Counted from the stretch's first letter, positions 27,769 to 43,657 are shown. The stretch is 57,500 nt of DNA from Halocaridina rubra (GCA_037179515.1 JAXCGZ010004175.1:5001-62500), one strand, 5' to 3'. The notes: generated by a model not told the origin, from the sequence alone. Numbers and translations are program-made.

Positions 27769-28626
27769 TTATATCTAAATGATCTGGATTCGGATATCAG
27801 TAATAACCTAAGTAAATTCGCAGACGACACTAAAATAGGTAGAACTATATATGGAAAAGAAGACATTCATGCTTTACAGGAAGATCTAAATAGATTATCT
27901 GAATGGTCGGACAAATGGCAAATGGAATTTAATGTTGAAAAATGTAAAGTAGTTAAAATGGGTACTATAAAAGACAATACTAGTTATAAGCTAAATAACC
28001 ATGAAATCATGAGTTCTCAGTGTGAAAGGGATTTGGGAGTTCTTGTGAGTAGTAGTCTTAAGCCAAGAGAGCAATGCACAGCAGTCAGAAATAAAGCAAA
28101 CAGAATTTTAGGATTTATCTCAAGAAGCGTTAGCAATAGGACGGAAAAAGTTATTTTGCAGCACTATCTTTCATTAGTTAGGCCCCATTAAGATTATGCT
28201 GTGCAATTCTGGTCACCCTATTATAGAATGGAAATTGAATCCTTGGAGAGAGTGCAGCGAAGAATGACCAAGATGATACACAATACCAGAAATCTACCAT
28301 ATGAGGACAGATTAAAAAAACTTAATCTACATTCTCTAGAGAGGCGAAGAGTTAGGGGGGATATGATTGAAGTGTATAAATGGTTTAAAGGGATTAACAA
28401 GGGAGATATTAATAAAGTTTTAAAAATTCATGATCAAACCAAAACTCGTAATAATGGATTTAAGCTTGATAAATATAGGTTCAGAAGGGAAATTGGTAAA
28501 AATTGGTTTGGTAATAGAGTAGCTGATGCATGGAACAAGCTTCCTAGTAGGATAGTAAATGCCAATACCTTAGACACCTTCAAATGTAGATTAGATAGAC
28601 ATATGACAGAGGTAGGGTGGGTATGA
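27769..28626 (+). pseudogene. LINE-A ORF2, RT C-terminal half, copy A10
   Basis: Sense frame beginning just before KFADDTKIGR and ending MTEVGWV (stop 28624-28626). A TTA-to-TAA change at 28189-28191 (HLDYAVQF in other copies) interrupts it; the frame continues on the other side. RT motifs upstream of FADD are missing because of truncation at the junction with A9. Confidence 0.87.
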
Positions 28627-28744
28627 ATAGGTTAGTGCTTATTAGAAAAATCATAAAAAGAAAAATAGAATAAATAAGTAGAGTAGAATAGAATAGGTTA
28701 GACATGCTGAAAATACAATTCAAGAAATGGAGTTGCCTCGTGTG

Positions 28745-29259
28745 ATTACCTAATTGTGATTACCTAATTGTGTTTACGGGAAAGAGCCCAAAGCTCGTAA
28801 CTTCCCGTCTACTGATCGGTTCCATTTTATACTTAGTGATACTTATCATACCTGTCCTTAAAACTATGGATTGAGATAGCATTAACTACCTCCTCCCTTA
28901 GCGAATTCCAATTATCAACTACTCTTACACTGAAAAAGTATTTCCTTACATCCTGCGAAGTTTTCTTACGAAGCTTCAAACTATGACCTCTAGTTCTAGA
29001 GCCAGCCATATCAAAATATCGATCCCTATCCACTCTATCATAACCATGAAGGAATTTAAAGACTGTCACCATATCCCCCCTCACTCTTCTAGCTTCGAGT
29101 GATGGTAAGTCTAATTCCCTCCGCCTCTCATCATAACTGAGATTGCGTATTTCTGGCACCAGTTTCGTGGCATGTCTTTGAACTTTTTCAAGCTTAGCTA
29201 TGTGCTTTTTCAAGTGCGGATTCCAAAAGGGGGCAGCATATTCGAGTTTTGGCCTCACA
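28745..29259 (-). mobile_element. LINE-B 3' fragment nested in LINE-A copy A10
   Basis: Antisense LINE-B: tandem 3' tail (GATTACCTAATTGT repeated) at 28745, 3' UTR, then the end of ORF2 (28833-29259) with [38 protein letters not shown] and [20 protein letters not shown], ending DRYDKYH. It is 5'-truncated at GGCCTCACA. The frame is open apart from one missing codon pair in KKTSQDV. Flanked by TGTG on both sides. Confidence 0.87.
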
Positions 29260-29310
29260 TGTGTGCCAGTAGGCATGTTGCAGTGTCCTCTATTCTTATG
29301 TTCTTATGTT

Positions 29311-29507
<197 letters not shown>

Positions 29508-29508
<1 letters not shown>

Positions 29509-30257
29509 ATGGTAGAGAACTTCAGGAGGATCTAAATAATCTGCATGAGTGGTCAGAAAAGTGGCTAATGAAATTCAATACCTCAAAATGTAAGGTAATG
29601 AGAATGGGTACAAGTGCAAGAAGGCCCAAGCTTGACTACTCGGTGGCTGGAGTACAACTTCAGGAGACAGAAAATGAGAGAGATCTAGGAGTAAACATAT
29701 TGGCAGATTTGTCTCCAGAAATACATATAAATGGCGTAGTAAGGGCAGCATATGCATTCTTATCAAATGTAAGGGTAGCCTTCAGGCACATGGACAAGGA
29801 AATGTTCAGAAATATTTATGTAACCTATGTGAGGCCAAAACTCGAATATGCAGCCCCCTTTTGGAATCCGCACTTGAAAAAGCACATAGCTAAGCTTGAA
29901 AAAGTTCAAAGACATGCCACGAAACTGGTGCCAGAAATACGCAATCTCGGTTATGATGAGAGGCTGAGGGAATTAGACTTGCCATCACTCGAAGCTAGAA
30001 GAGTAAGGGGGGATATGGTGACAGTCTTTAAATTCCTTCATGGTTATGATAGAGTGGATAGGGATCGATATTTCGATATGGCTGGCTCTAGAACTAGAGG
30101 TCATAGTTTGAAGCTTCGGAAGAAAACTTGTTTGCAGGATGTAAGGAAATACTTTTTCAGTGTAAGAGTAGTTGATAATTGGAATTCGCTAAGCGAGGAG
30201 GTAGTTAATGCTACCTCAATCCATAGTTTTAAGGACAGGTATGATAAGTATCACTAA
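29508..30257 (+). pseudogene. LINE-B ORF2 C-terminal part (RT thumb and C-terminal domain)
   Basis: Open frame of about 249 codons: [57 protein letters not shown], the [20 protein letters not shown] block, and the terminal DRYDKYH with the stop at 30255-30257. The catalytic FADD region and the endonuclease are upstream and absent, so it cannot be active. It resembles LINE-A in the same region (ERDLGV, WSPY/WNPH, EIRN/IRNL), which places both in the CR1/L2-like group. It is the cleanest copy for this part of LINE-B. Confidence 0.85.
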
Positions 30258-30349
30258 GTCTAAAAATGGAACCGATCAGGAGACGGGAAGATACGAGCTT
30301 TGGGCTCTTTCCCGTAAACACAATTAGGTAATCACAATTAGGTAATCAC
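29508..30349 (+). mobile_element. LINE-B copy B2, 5'-truncated, inside a CATA/TA array
   Basis: Sense LINE-B from just after the RT active site to the tandem 3' tail CACAATTAGGTAATCACAATTAGGTAATCACA. It is flanked on both sides by CATA repeats, so the insertion was into the microsatellite. Confidence 0.88.
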
Positions 30350-33842
<3,493 letters not shown>

Positions 33843-34092
33843 AGCATATATATCACACCTTTCTCACCATATGCCTGAGTAGATAGTTCTCTATCTGTCA
33901 GTCGGCTGACCATGTATGAAGCTCCTCCACATTGAGGGCCATTACATTTTGGTCAGCCATGCGTTTGATTGAGCAAAGAGGTTTTCTTCCAGTGTCTTAC
34001 TGGGACTATCCTGGAAACCCTCCCCATTTATCCGTGCTTGGGATTGGTACTGAGTTAAGCTGACATGCTCACCCCAGTGGTTGGGTTATATA
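33843..34092. other. Unclassified repeat-like segment
   Basis: About 250 bp of mixed composition between two (TA)n arrays. On the minus strand it reads GGATAAATGGGGAGGGTTTC and then AGTAAGACACTGGAAGAAAA, which looks like the 3' untranslated end of a non-LTR element or a SINE. It is single-copy in this window, so I cannot define its ends or family. Confidence 0.35.
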
Positions 34093-34729
<637 letters not shown>

Positions 34730-37540
34730 AATTACCTAATTGAAATTACCTAATTGTGTTTACGGGAAAGTGCCCAAAGCTCGTATATTCCCGTCTCCTG
34801 ATCGGTTTCTACTTGGTGATACTTATCACACCTGTCCTTAAAACTATGGATTGAGATAGCATTAACTACCTCCTCGCTTAGCGAATTCCAATTATCATCT
34901 ACTCTTACAGTGAAAAAGTATTTCCATACATCCTGCAAAGAAGTTTTCTTACGAAGCTTCAAATTATGATCTCTAGTTCTATAGCCAGCCATATCAAAAT
35001 ATCGATCCCTATCCACTCTATCACAACCATGAAGGAATATAAAGACTGTTGCCATATCCCCCATCAATATTCTAGCTTCGAGTGATGGTAAGTCTAATTC
35101 CCTCAACCTCTTATCATAACTGAGATTGCGTATTTCTGGCACCAGTTTCGTGGCATGTCATTGATCTTTTTCAAGCTTAGCTATGTGCTTTTTCGAGTGC
35201 GGATTCCAAAAGGGGGCTGCACATTCGAGTTTTGGCCTCTCATTTCCTTGTCCATGTGCCTGAAGGCTACCCTTAGGTTTGATAAGAATGCATATGCTGC
35301 CCTTACTATGCCATTTATATGTATTTCTGGAGACAAATCTGCCAGTATGTTTACTCCTAAATCTCTCTCATTTTCTGTCTCTTGAAGTTGTACTCCAGCC
35401 AAAGAGTAGTCAAGCTTGGGCTTTCTTGCACTTGTACCCATTCTTATTACCTTACATTTTGAAGCATTGAATTTCATTAGCCACTTTTCTGACCACTCAT
35501 GCAGACTATTTAGATCTTCCTGAAGTGCTCTACCATTTTTCTCGTTTCCTACTTTCTTCACAATCTTTGCATCATGTGCAAACATATTCATGAATGAATT
35601 TACAGACTCTGGTAGGTCATTTACATATACAAGGAACAAAAGTGGCTCTAAAACTGAACCCTGTGGAACTCCACTACTAAATCTTCTCCATTCAGACACT
35701 GAGTGTATTACTCTAACCCTCTGTTCCCTTCCTTCTAAGTAAGTTTTTATCCATTCCAAGACATTTCCACCTATTCTAGCCATTGGTTGCAGCTTCCTAA
35801 TAAGTCTCCCATGTGGAACAGTGTCAAACGCTTTCTGGAAGTTTAGGAATATGCAATCTGCACAGCCCTCTCATTCCTGTAAGATTCGGCTTACCTCATC
35901 ATAAAATTCTTATAAGTTTGTTACTGTTAATCTACCTTCTCTGAAGCTATGTTGCCTCACTGACAAAAAGTTGAAGGATTCCAAGTGAAGAGATATGTTT
36001 CCTTAGTAGTTTCTCCATAACTTTGCAAATTATGCTGATCAAGGAAACGGGTCTATAGTTCAGAGCCGTATCCCTCCTTCCCTTTTTGAAGATAGGTATC
36101 ACATTTGCTTGTTTCCAGCATCTTGGAATCTCCCCTGACTCCAGTGACTTTATAAATATGATACTTAGTGCCACTGATATTGAGTCTGTGCAATTTTTTA
36201 CATGAGGGGATATGTCATCAGGACCTGTTGCTTTATGAACATCTAAATCCATCAGCGCTTTGCATACCTCTGTGGCTGTAAGGTTGATGTTCTCTAATGC
36301 CGGCCCATGATCTTCTATCTCTGCAATCTCAGGGGGTGGGGTAATTTCTACTGTAAATACTGACTTAAACTCCTTGTTCAATTCTTTGCAGATCTCTTCA
36401 TCCGTCTCAGTGATGCTTCCATCAGCTCTCTTTAGCCTTAAAACCTGTTCTTTTACCTTCAGTTTTCCTCTGATAAAGCTGTGGAAAAGCTTGGGATTTT
36501 CTTTAGCCTTCCTGGTGATGTCCCTCTCATAGTCTCAGTCTGTCTCTCTTCTTTTACTTAGGTAGTCATTTCTTGCTCTTTTGTAGGTTTGCCAGGCATT
36601 TATGTTTTTTCTCCTCCTATACCTTTTCCAGCATTTGTCTCTCCACTCCTTAGCTATTTTACACTCAGTATTGAACCATTTCTCTCTGGCATGAATTACA
36701 CCTACTTTGGTGACAGGTATGCAGCAATCTACTATTTTCCCATATTTCTCACAAAAGATGTCATACATTTCTTGTACAGATATGTTGTAAAATAAGGTTC
36801 TCCAGTCAATAACTGCAAAAAGCTCATTCATTTTGATGTAATCTCCTTTCGGATAGTTCCTCCTCATGTCCTCAGTGCCTCTATTCTCAGGCAGAATATC
36901 TTCAATGCTATACTCCATCAACAACACACAGTGGTCACTCTTTCCAATTGGTGGTTCATACTCAATTTTTTCAATATCCAACACATTATCTGTGAATACT
37001 AGATCAAGTAGTGATGGCTCATCCCCACCCCTGGCCCTCGTTGGTTCCATTACATGTTGGTGTAGGAAATTCCCTTGTACGCAATCTAGGAATCTTGCCC
37101 CAAATGAGTCCTCACCACTGTGTGCGTCATGATTTATCCAATCTATCTCTTTATGATCAAAATCTCCCATAATCAAAATCCTACATTTTCTCTCCCGTGC
37201 CATGTTAACAACTGAGTTTATGACTTCAATAGTACCTATATGACTTTCCTCATAAACTTCTAGCCTATTCTGGTTCCTTGGTGGGTTATATACAACAGTT
37301 ATTATAATGCTCTCTGACCCAGTATTTATGCGACAACAAGAAATTCCTTGAACTCACTTTCTATAGCCAAGTTTATTTCTTCAACTTGAATCCTTTCCCT
37401 TATGAGCAGTGCTATCCCTCCACCAGTCTTCTCAGATCTTTCAACCCTTAATATTCTGAAGCCCTTAGGAAAAACTGTGATACTGTTTATGTCCTCACTC
37501 AACTTAGTCTCTGTAATTGCTACTATATCTGCCTTACTGT
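34730..37540 (-). mobile_element. LINE-B copy B3, 2.8 kb, 5'-truncated
   Basis: Antisense LINE-B: tandem tail (AATTACCTAATTG units) at 34730, 3' UTR, ORF2 with RT and most of the endonuclease, truncated at 37540 where it meets a TGTG-rich tract. Positions 37430-37540 match the left end of the window. It is clearly older than the LINE-A copies, with several frameshifts and stops and a changed active site. Confidence 0.88.
34750..37540 (-). pseudogene. LINE-B ORF2 (endonuclease-reverse transcriptase), copy B3, decayed
   Basis: From the 5' side: endonuclease with ITVFPKGFRILRVERSEKTG, a 1-bp loss near 37337, then ILIMGDFDHKEIDW (family GDFN changed to GDFD) and GKSDHCVLL. A TGA follows KRRETD (near 36535). 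RT continues with NYRPVSLISI (about 36070) and GVPQGSVL. The active-site box reads MFAHDAKI instead of FADD, so one catalytic Asp is His. About 25 bp are missing near 35247, and the normal stop is lost so the last frame (34750-35142) extends into the 3' UTR. Not functional. Confidence 0.87.
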
Positions 37541-37967
37541 GTGTGCATGTGTGTGTGTATGTGTGTGTGCATATGTGTGATTACTGTGACAGAGTGTGTC
37601 GCTCAAAGTTACCAGAGACTGTAGCAGATGCCTTATTAGTTAATTTAGTAACTATTAACTGTCTTTTTTTTTTACTAAAATAATTCTCACTCCCTGCCTT
37701 TTGAAGATTATTATTATTTGCAACTTATATTTCAGTTTCTATATAATTTTACATATATCTTATTTAATATTCTAGTATGTGCAGAAAGCACGATGCCAAT
37801 ATAAAAGTCTCCCCCTACTTCTGTTTTATGATCGTTTCTTTTCTTCATGATCGAGGACATAATCCTAGCGAGTCTGTTAGATACGTTTTTTTTTAACAAT
37901 TTCCTTATGAAAAAAAAAGCTCTTGCTAATATTTCATATTACAAAAATTGTTCTTGCTGACAATATT
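37541..37967. other. TG-rich tract and AT-rich spacer, no gene seen
   Basis: 37541-37580 is TG/TATG-rich; the rest is AT-rich target DNA with poly-T and poly-A runs leading to the gypsy LTR. The last five bases before the LTR (ATATT) resemble the first five after the other LTR (ATTTT). Confidence 0.5.
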
Positions 37968-38160
37968 TGTTATGATATAAGTGATCTAATCCTTTATTTA
38001 TAATAAGGTTATCCTCTTTATCGCACCTCTTTTGTTTTCATTGTACTTATACCCGCTGTTGGTTTTCTAATGTTTATGTTGATTGAGCCGACCGGCACCC
38101 ATCTTGCAACAATAAACTGGAAGCCATGATTTCTGCTTCTTATTAGTACAAACCTTAACA
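37968..38160 (+). repeat. Gypsy 5' LTR
   Basis: 193 bp, starting TGTTATGATATAAG and ending ACCTTAACA. Contains AATAAACTGG (poly-A signal) near its 3' side. Matches 42633-42825 at 189 of 193 positions. Confidence 0.95.
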
Positions 38161-38162
38161 TT

Positions 38163-38178
38163 TGGCGACGAGTGAACC
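38163..38178 (+). promoter_or_regulatory. Primer binding site, tRNA-Ser-like
   Basis: TGGCGACGAG begins two bases after the 5' LTR. It is complementary to the CCA end of animal tRNA-Ser(GCU) (acceptor ending CTCGTCG plus CCA). The following bases (TGAACC) no longer match. Confidence 0.65.
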
Positions 38179-38528
38179 CTCCATGGGTATGGGAAACCTC
38201 TCAAGTTTGGTTATATTACTGGCTTAAATAGATTCGCCTTGCAAGATTTCTGGTAGGTGCCAAATGTTTTGTTTGCCGACGCTGGGATTAGGCTACCATG
38301 GTAATGCCTAATTGGATCCTGGATTGATGCTGCATGATTCACCTCGACTAGGCTAGTGTTGGATTTAAGCCTAGGTGCCCTGTATGATGTTTCTGCAGTT
38401 TTGGGAGAATGTTTCTTCAAGCCTAGCACATGTTTTTGCTATCCTAGCATACCGAATCGTCGGTTGTTTGGGTGCTACATTAGCCTAAGTGTTTGTGGAT
38501 ACTGGTAATATTACAGAATAGGTCCGCA

Positions 38529-39158
38529 ATGTCGTCGTCGTTGAATCAGATTAGAATTGATTGTTTTAATCCATCGAAAATTTCCTTGGAATTATGGCTA
38601 AGCCTATTAGAGGCACATTTTAGTCATTTAAATGTCACTGAGGCTGACGAGAAAAAAAATCTCCTGTTTGTGTCATTGGGTACTGATGTTTTTAGTGTTT
38701 TAGGCAATCTTTGTGCTCCTGATTTGCCCCACACAAAGTCTTATGCAGACTTGGTTCACTTATTGAAAGGTCATTTTATTGTTAAGCCTTCTTATCACAG
38801 AAGTTTGCTAGCCTTCCAGCAAAGAAAACAAAGGAAGGATGAGAGTGTAAAAGAATTGTATGCTGATTTAAAGGCTCTAGCAAAGCATTGTAATTTTGGC
38901 AACCAATTTGATGGCAGAGTAAGAGATCAGTTATTTATGGCTGTAGATGCTGAAGTTTATTTTTCAAATTTAGTGGCTCTCAACATAGATCTCCAAGCAA
39001 TGACCTCTAAGGCTATTTTGGAGAGAATTTTGAACATGGAAAAAGCATTTGTAAGTGAGAAAGATGAGGTTCAGTCACAGGTTCAGGTTGTAAGAAGAAA
39101 ATATGTAGGTTTATCTTGTCAACACTGTGGTTTCTCTCATAACAGCTTTTTATTGTAG
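38529..39158 (+). pseudogene. Gypsy gag (capsid and first zinc knuckle)
   Basis: ATG at 38529 (MSSSLNQIRIDCFNPSK) opens a frame of 209 codons. The middle has the retrotransposon gag capsid signature (LLAFQQRKQRKDESVKELYA). At the end a CCHC knuckle begins (CQHCGFSH) but the frame stops at 39156-39158, because a run of five Ts (39149-39153) carries one base too many. Reading with one T fewer gives the rest of the knuckle and leads into the pol frame. This may be a slippery-site arrangement of the family or a simple mutation. Confidence 0.85.
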
Positions 39159-40458
39159 ATTTAAGCATTTATCATGTAATAATTGTCATAAAAAGGGTCA
39201 TTTACAGAAGGTTTGTAAAGAAGCCAAAAGAGAGAGTGGTTATAGTACAGCTAAAGGTTCAAATAAACCAAGCAAGAAAGATTTTAGTAGTAAACCTAAG
39301 TCTAATAGTAGGAAAACTGTAAAGATTGTGGATGATCAAGATGTATCATTAAGTGATAATGATGATGAGGATGATAAAGTGCTAACTGTCAGAGATAAAA
39401 TCTATGCTGTTCATGCTGAACAAGTTTATTTTTCTGTTAATAAGATGCAAGTTCCTTTTGAGGTTGATAGTGGTGCTACTGTTTCAACTTTGAATAAAGA
39501 TTGGGTTGAGAAGTTGAATTTGAAATTTGAACAATGTAAGAAACCCTTACAGGCTTATGATGATTTTAATATAAAGGTTTTGGGAAAAGTGATTGCTCCT
39601 GTTGTGTATAATGGATATAATGTATCACAACTCTTTTATGTTGTTGGTTCAAAGAATACAAATTTATGTGGTAAAAATCTAATGAAACAAGTTGGTATTT
39701 ATTTGGCAGGATTAGATGAAAGTACCAAGGTTAACAATGTTCATAATGTAAGTGTTGAACAAGTGTTTGAAGATTATAATGTTGATGTAAGCAAACCTAT
39801 TTCTAGCATTGTAGCTAAAATTCATTTAAAGAGTGATGCTATTCCAAAGTTTGTAAAAGCACGTACTGTTCCATTTTACCATAAAGAGATGGTTGAAGTG
39901 GCCATTGATAAACTTGTAAGTGAAAATATTATAGAATCTGTTTCTCGTAGTGAATGGGCTGCGCCTATTGTACCTGTGTTAAAAGAGAATAAGAAAGAAA
40001 TTCGCATATGTGCAGATTTTAAGCATTTGAATAAGCAAATACAGTGTGATAAATACCCCTTGCCTAAGATTGATGAACTTTTGTGCAGTGTTGGCAAAGG
40101 CAAATTTTTTTCTAAGATTGATTTGAAGAATGCATATTTGCAAATACCTGTTGAAGAACAGAATCAAGAGTTTTTAGTTATTAATACACACAAAGGAATG
40201 TATAAATACAAGAGGTTGCCATTTGGCTTGTCCTCTTCTCCTGGTATTTTTCAAAGATTTATTTCACAGATCTTATGTAATATTGATGGTGTTGCTGCAT
40301 ATATGGATTATATAGTTGTCAGTAGTGAAACTAAAGATGAGCATGATGTAAGACTCAAGAAAGTTTTAAATGTGTTGCAATCTCATAATGTACAGATAAA
40401 TAAGAGTAAAACAGTTTTAAATATGGAATGTATTGAATATTTAGGTTACTGTATATAA
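39159..40458 (+). pseudogene. Gypsy second zinc knuckle, protease and RT
   Basis: Open frame (from 39127 in this phase) with a CCHC zinc knuckle CNNCHKKGHLQKVC, an acidic linker, an aspartic protease active site VDSGATVSTL, and RT: CADFKHLNKQI, FFSKIDLKNAYLQIPV and LPFGLSSSPGIFQRF. The RT catalytic box reads YMDYIVV, where the family has Y-x-D-D, so the second metal-binding Asp is Tyr and the enzyme should be dead. The frame ends at TAA 40456-40458 (GYCI then SEGIKPS continues in frame), which looks like a nonsense change. Confidence 0.88.
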
Positions 40459-42020
40459 AGTGAAGGAATAAAACCATCCCCAAAGAAGGTTAAAGCAATT
40501 TTGGATGCTCCTTGTCCTACCTAAGTAGCAGAGGTCCACGCATTTTTAGGGATGATTACATTTTACTGTAGATTTATTAAGAATTTTTCAACTAAATCAG
40601 CTCCATTGTATGATTTATTGAAAAAGGTGCTAAGTTTAAATGGACAAAGATTGAACAGACTGCATTTAAATGTCATAAGCAAGATTTTGTAGACTCTAAA
40701 GTGTTAGTAAATTTTGATGGGTCATATCCCTTGATTGTAGTTGATGCTTCACCTGTTGGTGTAGGATGTGTTATTGCAAAAGGTCAATGGAGTAGAAAGA
40801 CCTATTTATTTTGCAAGTAAGATATTGAGTAGTGCTGAGATGAAATATTCACAGTTGGATAAAGAAGGATTGTCTTTGATTTTCGCTGTCAAAAGATTTA
40901 GATATTTTCTTTTGGGTAGAAAATTTATGGCAGAACGGACCATAAACCACTTTTTGGATTGTTTGGTAAAGATAAGCCATTTCCTCAGAATGCCAATTCT
41001 AGGATACAAAGATGGGCTTTGTTACTTTCTCAATATGACTTTGATCTAGTGCATAAACCTGGAAAGGAAAATGTTATTGCCGATGCACTTAGCCGTCTTC
41101 CAGTAGAAGATGAAATTCAGTCTGGGATTCCTGCTGAGTATGTAAGATTAGTGGAATTGCTTGATTTTGATAAAATTTCTTATATGGTAATTAGACAACA
41201 TAATAAGAAAGATAAAGTGATGTCTCAGTTAATTAATTGTCTAAGATTTGGTTGGTCTAAAGAAAATAATTTGTCACTCATGGAATATTGTAATGCTAAA
41301 GATGAATTGTCTCTTCATAATGATGTAGTGTTATACAGGAATCGTATTGTAATACCTGTAGAATCGAGGTGTAAGGTATTGACTCATTTACATAATGGTC
41401 ATAATGGAATAAATACCATGAAAGCAGAGGCTAGGAAATGGGTTTGGTGGCCAAAGATTGACCAAGACCTTGCAGAGATGACAAAGAATTGTAATATTTG
41501 TTTTAAGAATTATAAACAACCACCCGCTAATACTTTGTCATGGCCTAATACGGGAAAACCATGGTCTAGGGTCCATATGGACTATGCAGGTCCTATTGAT
41601 GGTAAATCTTTTCTAATTGTCATTGATTCTTATAGTAAGTTCTTAGATATACAGTTCTCTAGTTCTGCAACATCTGGTGTCACTATAAATCACCTAAGGA
41701 AAGTATTTTCTAATTTTGGCTTGCCAGACATGATAGTGTCAGATAATGCTCCTAATTTTGTATCACAGGAAATGAAGGTGTTTTTGCAAAAGAATGGTAT
41801 AAAATATGTTTGTCCTGCCCCTTATTATCCAGCCTCTAATGGTCTTGCAGAAAGAGCTGTAAGGACATTTAAGGAGGGTTTAAGAAAATTTAAAGAGGGA
41901 GATTATACTACTAGAGTTTGTCGTTTTCTTTATAACTATAGAAGAACTGTACATTCTGCTACAGGAAAAGCAAAGCTCCTGCAGAGATTATGTTTAATAG
42001 AAATTTCAGAGGTACTGTAG
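40459..42020 (+). pseudogene. Gypsy RT end, RNase H and integrase core
   Basis: The RT connection continues in frame (SEGIKPSPKKVKAIL) with a stop near 40522 and a frameshift near 40628. RNase H is visible as VNFDGSYPLIVVDASPVGVG, then YFASKILSSAEMKYSQLDKE, with another frameshift near 40790 and one near 40935. Integrase (40959-42020) has its zinc-binding part HLHNGHNGINTMK...CNICFK, catalytic HMDYAGP and VSDNAPNFVS, and NGLAERAVRTFK for the D,D-35-E triad. Two extra bases near 41974 shift the frame after SATGKA, so the C-terminus is in another frame. Confidence 0.87.
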
Positions 42021-42526
42021 ATGTAAAGCTGAAAGAAAGTAAAAACTGTAATGATAGTCTTTCAAATGAAGAAAACATGTACAAAGTTGATGATGCTGTG
42101 TTTGCACGTAACTATGGTAAAGGTCCACTATGGGTGGAAGGTAGAATTGTAGAAGTATTGGGTTTAAGAAATTATAAAGTGCAAGTACATTGTTCAGGGA
42201 ATATGATATGGAAAAGACATTCTGATCAATTGATGCATAGATATTTTGGAGATTTCAATCAGTCTAATAATGAAATGTTGAATAATGATTATGATAATCC
42301 TGTTGTAAGTGAAATTGAAGCTGATAATCCTGTTGTAACAAGTGTTCCTAGTGAATTAACAACCAATTCTAATATTATAGAAACAAATGGTGTACTTTCA
42401 AGAGATGTTATTAATGTACCTTCAAGAAATGTAAGTAATAGTGCATGTGATGAGTTACCTATACAGACACCAGTAGTGAGAAGGTCTCAGAGAAATATCA
42501 AACCCCCTGATCGTCTTAATTTGTAA
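41990..42526 (+). pseudogene. Gypsy integrase C-terminal domain
   Basis: The frame picks up as MFNRNFRGT, directly continuing the broken integrase, then shows VDDAVFARNYGKGPLWVEGR, RNYKVQV and IWKRHSDQLM, the small barrel-type domain that ends gypsy integrases. A low-complexity tail with repeated DNPVV follows, ending RRSQRNIKPPDRLNL and stop 42524-42526. Confidence 0.85.
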
Positions 42527-42619
42527 ATAGTGTTTTGAACTCCTTATATAGAATTTTCATGTGTGCCTTGTTTTAAGAAGTTGATGATTTATTTTTTATA
42601 TGTGATGTATTGCAAATTC

Positions 42620-42632
42620 TAGGGGAAAGGAA
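42620..42632 (+). promoter_or_regulatory. Polypurine tract of gypsy element
   Basis: TAGGGGAAAGGAA lies directly before the 3' LTR, the expected site for plus-strand priming. Confidence 0.85.
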
Positions 42633-42825
42633 TGTTATGATATAAGTGATCTAATTCTTTATTTATAATAAGGTTATCCCCTTTATCGTACCTCTTTTGT
42701 TTTCATTGTACTTATACCTGCTGTTGGTTTTCTAATGTTTATGTTGATTGAGCCGACCGGCACCCATCTTGCAACAATAAACTGGAAGCCATGATTTCTG
42801 CTTCTTATTAGTACAAACCTTAACA
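42633..42825 (+). repeat. Gypsy 3' LTR
   Basis: 193 bp, TGTTATGAT to CTTAACA, four differences from the 5' LTR. Confidence 0.95.
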
Positions 42826-42904
42826 ATTTTGTTAAAAGTTTGACCCTGCTTATATGTCATTAGCCTGTCTAGATACATTACAGTAGCTTCTTTATTATTT
42901 GAAT
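42826..42904. other. Short flank right of gypsy element
   Basis: Seventy-nine bases without recognisable features. It begins ATTTTG, probably the copied target site. Confidence 0.4.
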
Positions 42905-43657
42905 AACAAACAAAACAAACAAACAAACATTTATTTCCATTTGTACAATGGTTATTCAACATTAATAGTAACTTATAAGTAGACATGTAATTAAACTAAT
43001 AAATAAGAGGGTTATACATATAGTTAAATTAAATGTAGCTTTCATAGAAAATGAAAAATAGAAAATAAAAATGTTAACAATAATGTTAATAATAAAGTAG
43101 TAAGTATGCCACTAGATACAGGATCGTTATTATCGGCATCATTTCCATATTTGTTTCCTTACAATGAGAATAATTAGTTCTTAATGAGCAGCAACTATTT
43201 GTTCAAAAGAAAATTATATAGTTTGCCTTTGAAAGCTGTGAAGGAGGATGCATTTTTAAGATGCTCTGGAATATTATTCCAGAGTGTTGGCCCTTTGATA
43301 GTGACCATCTTTGAACCTGCTTCTGTGTTTGTTCTGTGAATAAAGAGCTCACTGCTCTGTCTTGTGTTGGTTCCCCTTATATCCCTGACTGTTTTTAAAT
43401 CAAATAGCCAGCTAGGATAATGATGGTCCAAAATTTTGAATACAAAAACATAAACAGCATAAGCGACCTTATTTTCTGCCCACAGCCACCCAAGTTTATT
43501 GAGAGCTGGTGTGATGTGGTCATATTTTCTTATTCCTCCCAGGGCAACTCGAGCTGCAAAGTTAATAAGCTTCTGTATTCTGTTTATCTGAGTCTTAGTG
43601 GTAGCTCTCCAAACAGTTGTGCAGTAATTAATGTGACTTAGGGCTAGGTAAGTTCCG
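42905..43657 (-). mobile_element. LINE-C 3' fragment (third non-LTR family)
   Basis: On the minus strand an open frame runs from about 43657 to the stop 43195-43197 and reads LALSHINYCTTVWRATTK, RIQKLINFAARVALGG and TIKGPTLWNNIPEHLKNASS, FKGKLYNFLLNK. These are the RT thumb and C-terminal domain shared by many LINE families (GPxLWNxxP...FKxxLxxxL). The likely 3' tail is the TTTG-type repeat (AACAAACAAACAAAC at about 42912-42930). The frame of about 154 codons is uninterrupted, but the RT core is missing. It is unrelated in detail to LINE-A or LINE-B; the clade is not determined. Confidence 0.7.

Larger units (their letters stand above)
37968..42825 (+). mobile_element. Ty3/gypsy LTR retrotransposon, 4.86 kb, inactivated
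   Basis: Complete in outline: 193-bp LTRs at both ends, a tRNA-Ser-like PBS, gag with zinc knuckles, protease, RT, RNase H, integrase and a purine-rich PPT. The domain order PR-RT-RH-IN defines Ty3/gypsy. The overall look (double CCHC, Ser PBS) is reminiscent of the Mag group, which is inference. The two LTRs differ at four positions, all C/T transitions (about 2%), so the insertion is fairly young. Flanks ATATT/ATTTT may be a 5-bp target duplication with one change. No env-like frame was seen. Confidence 0.92.
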
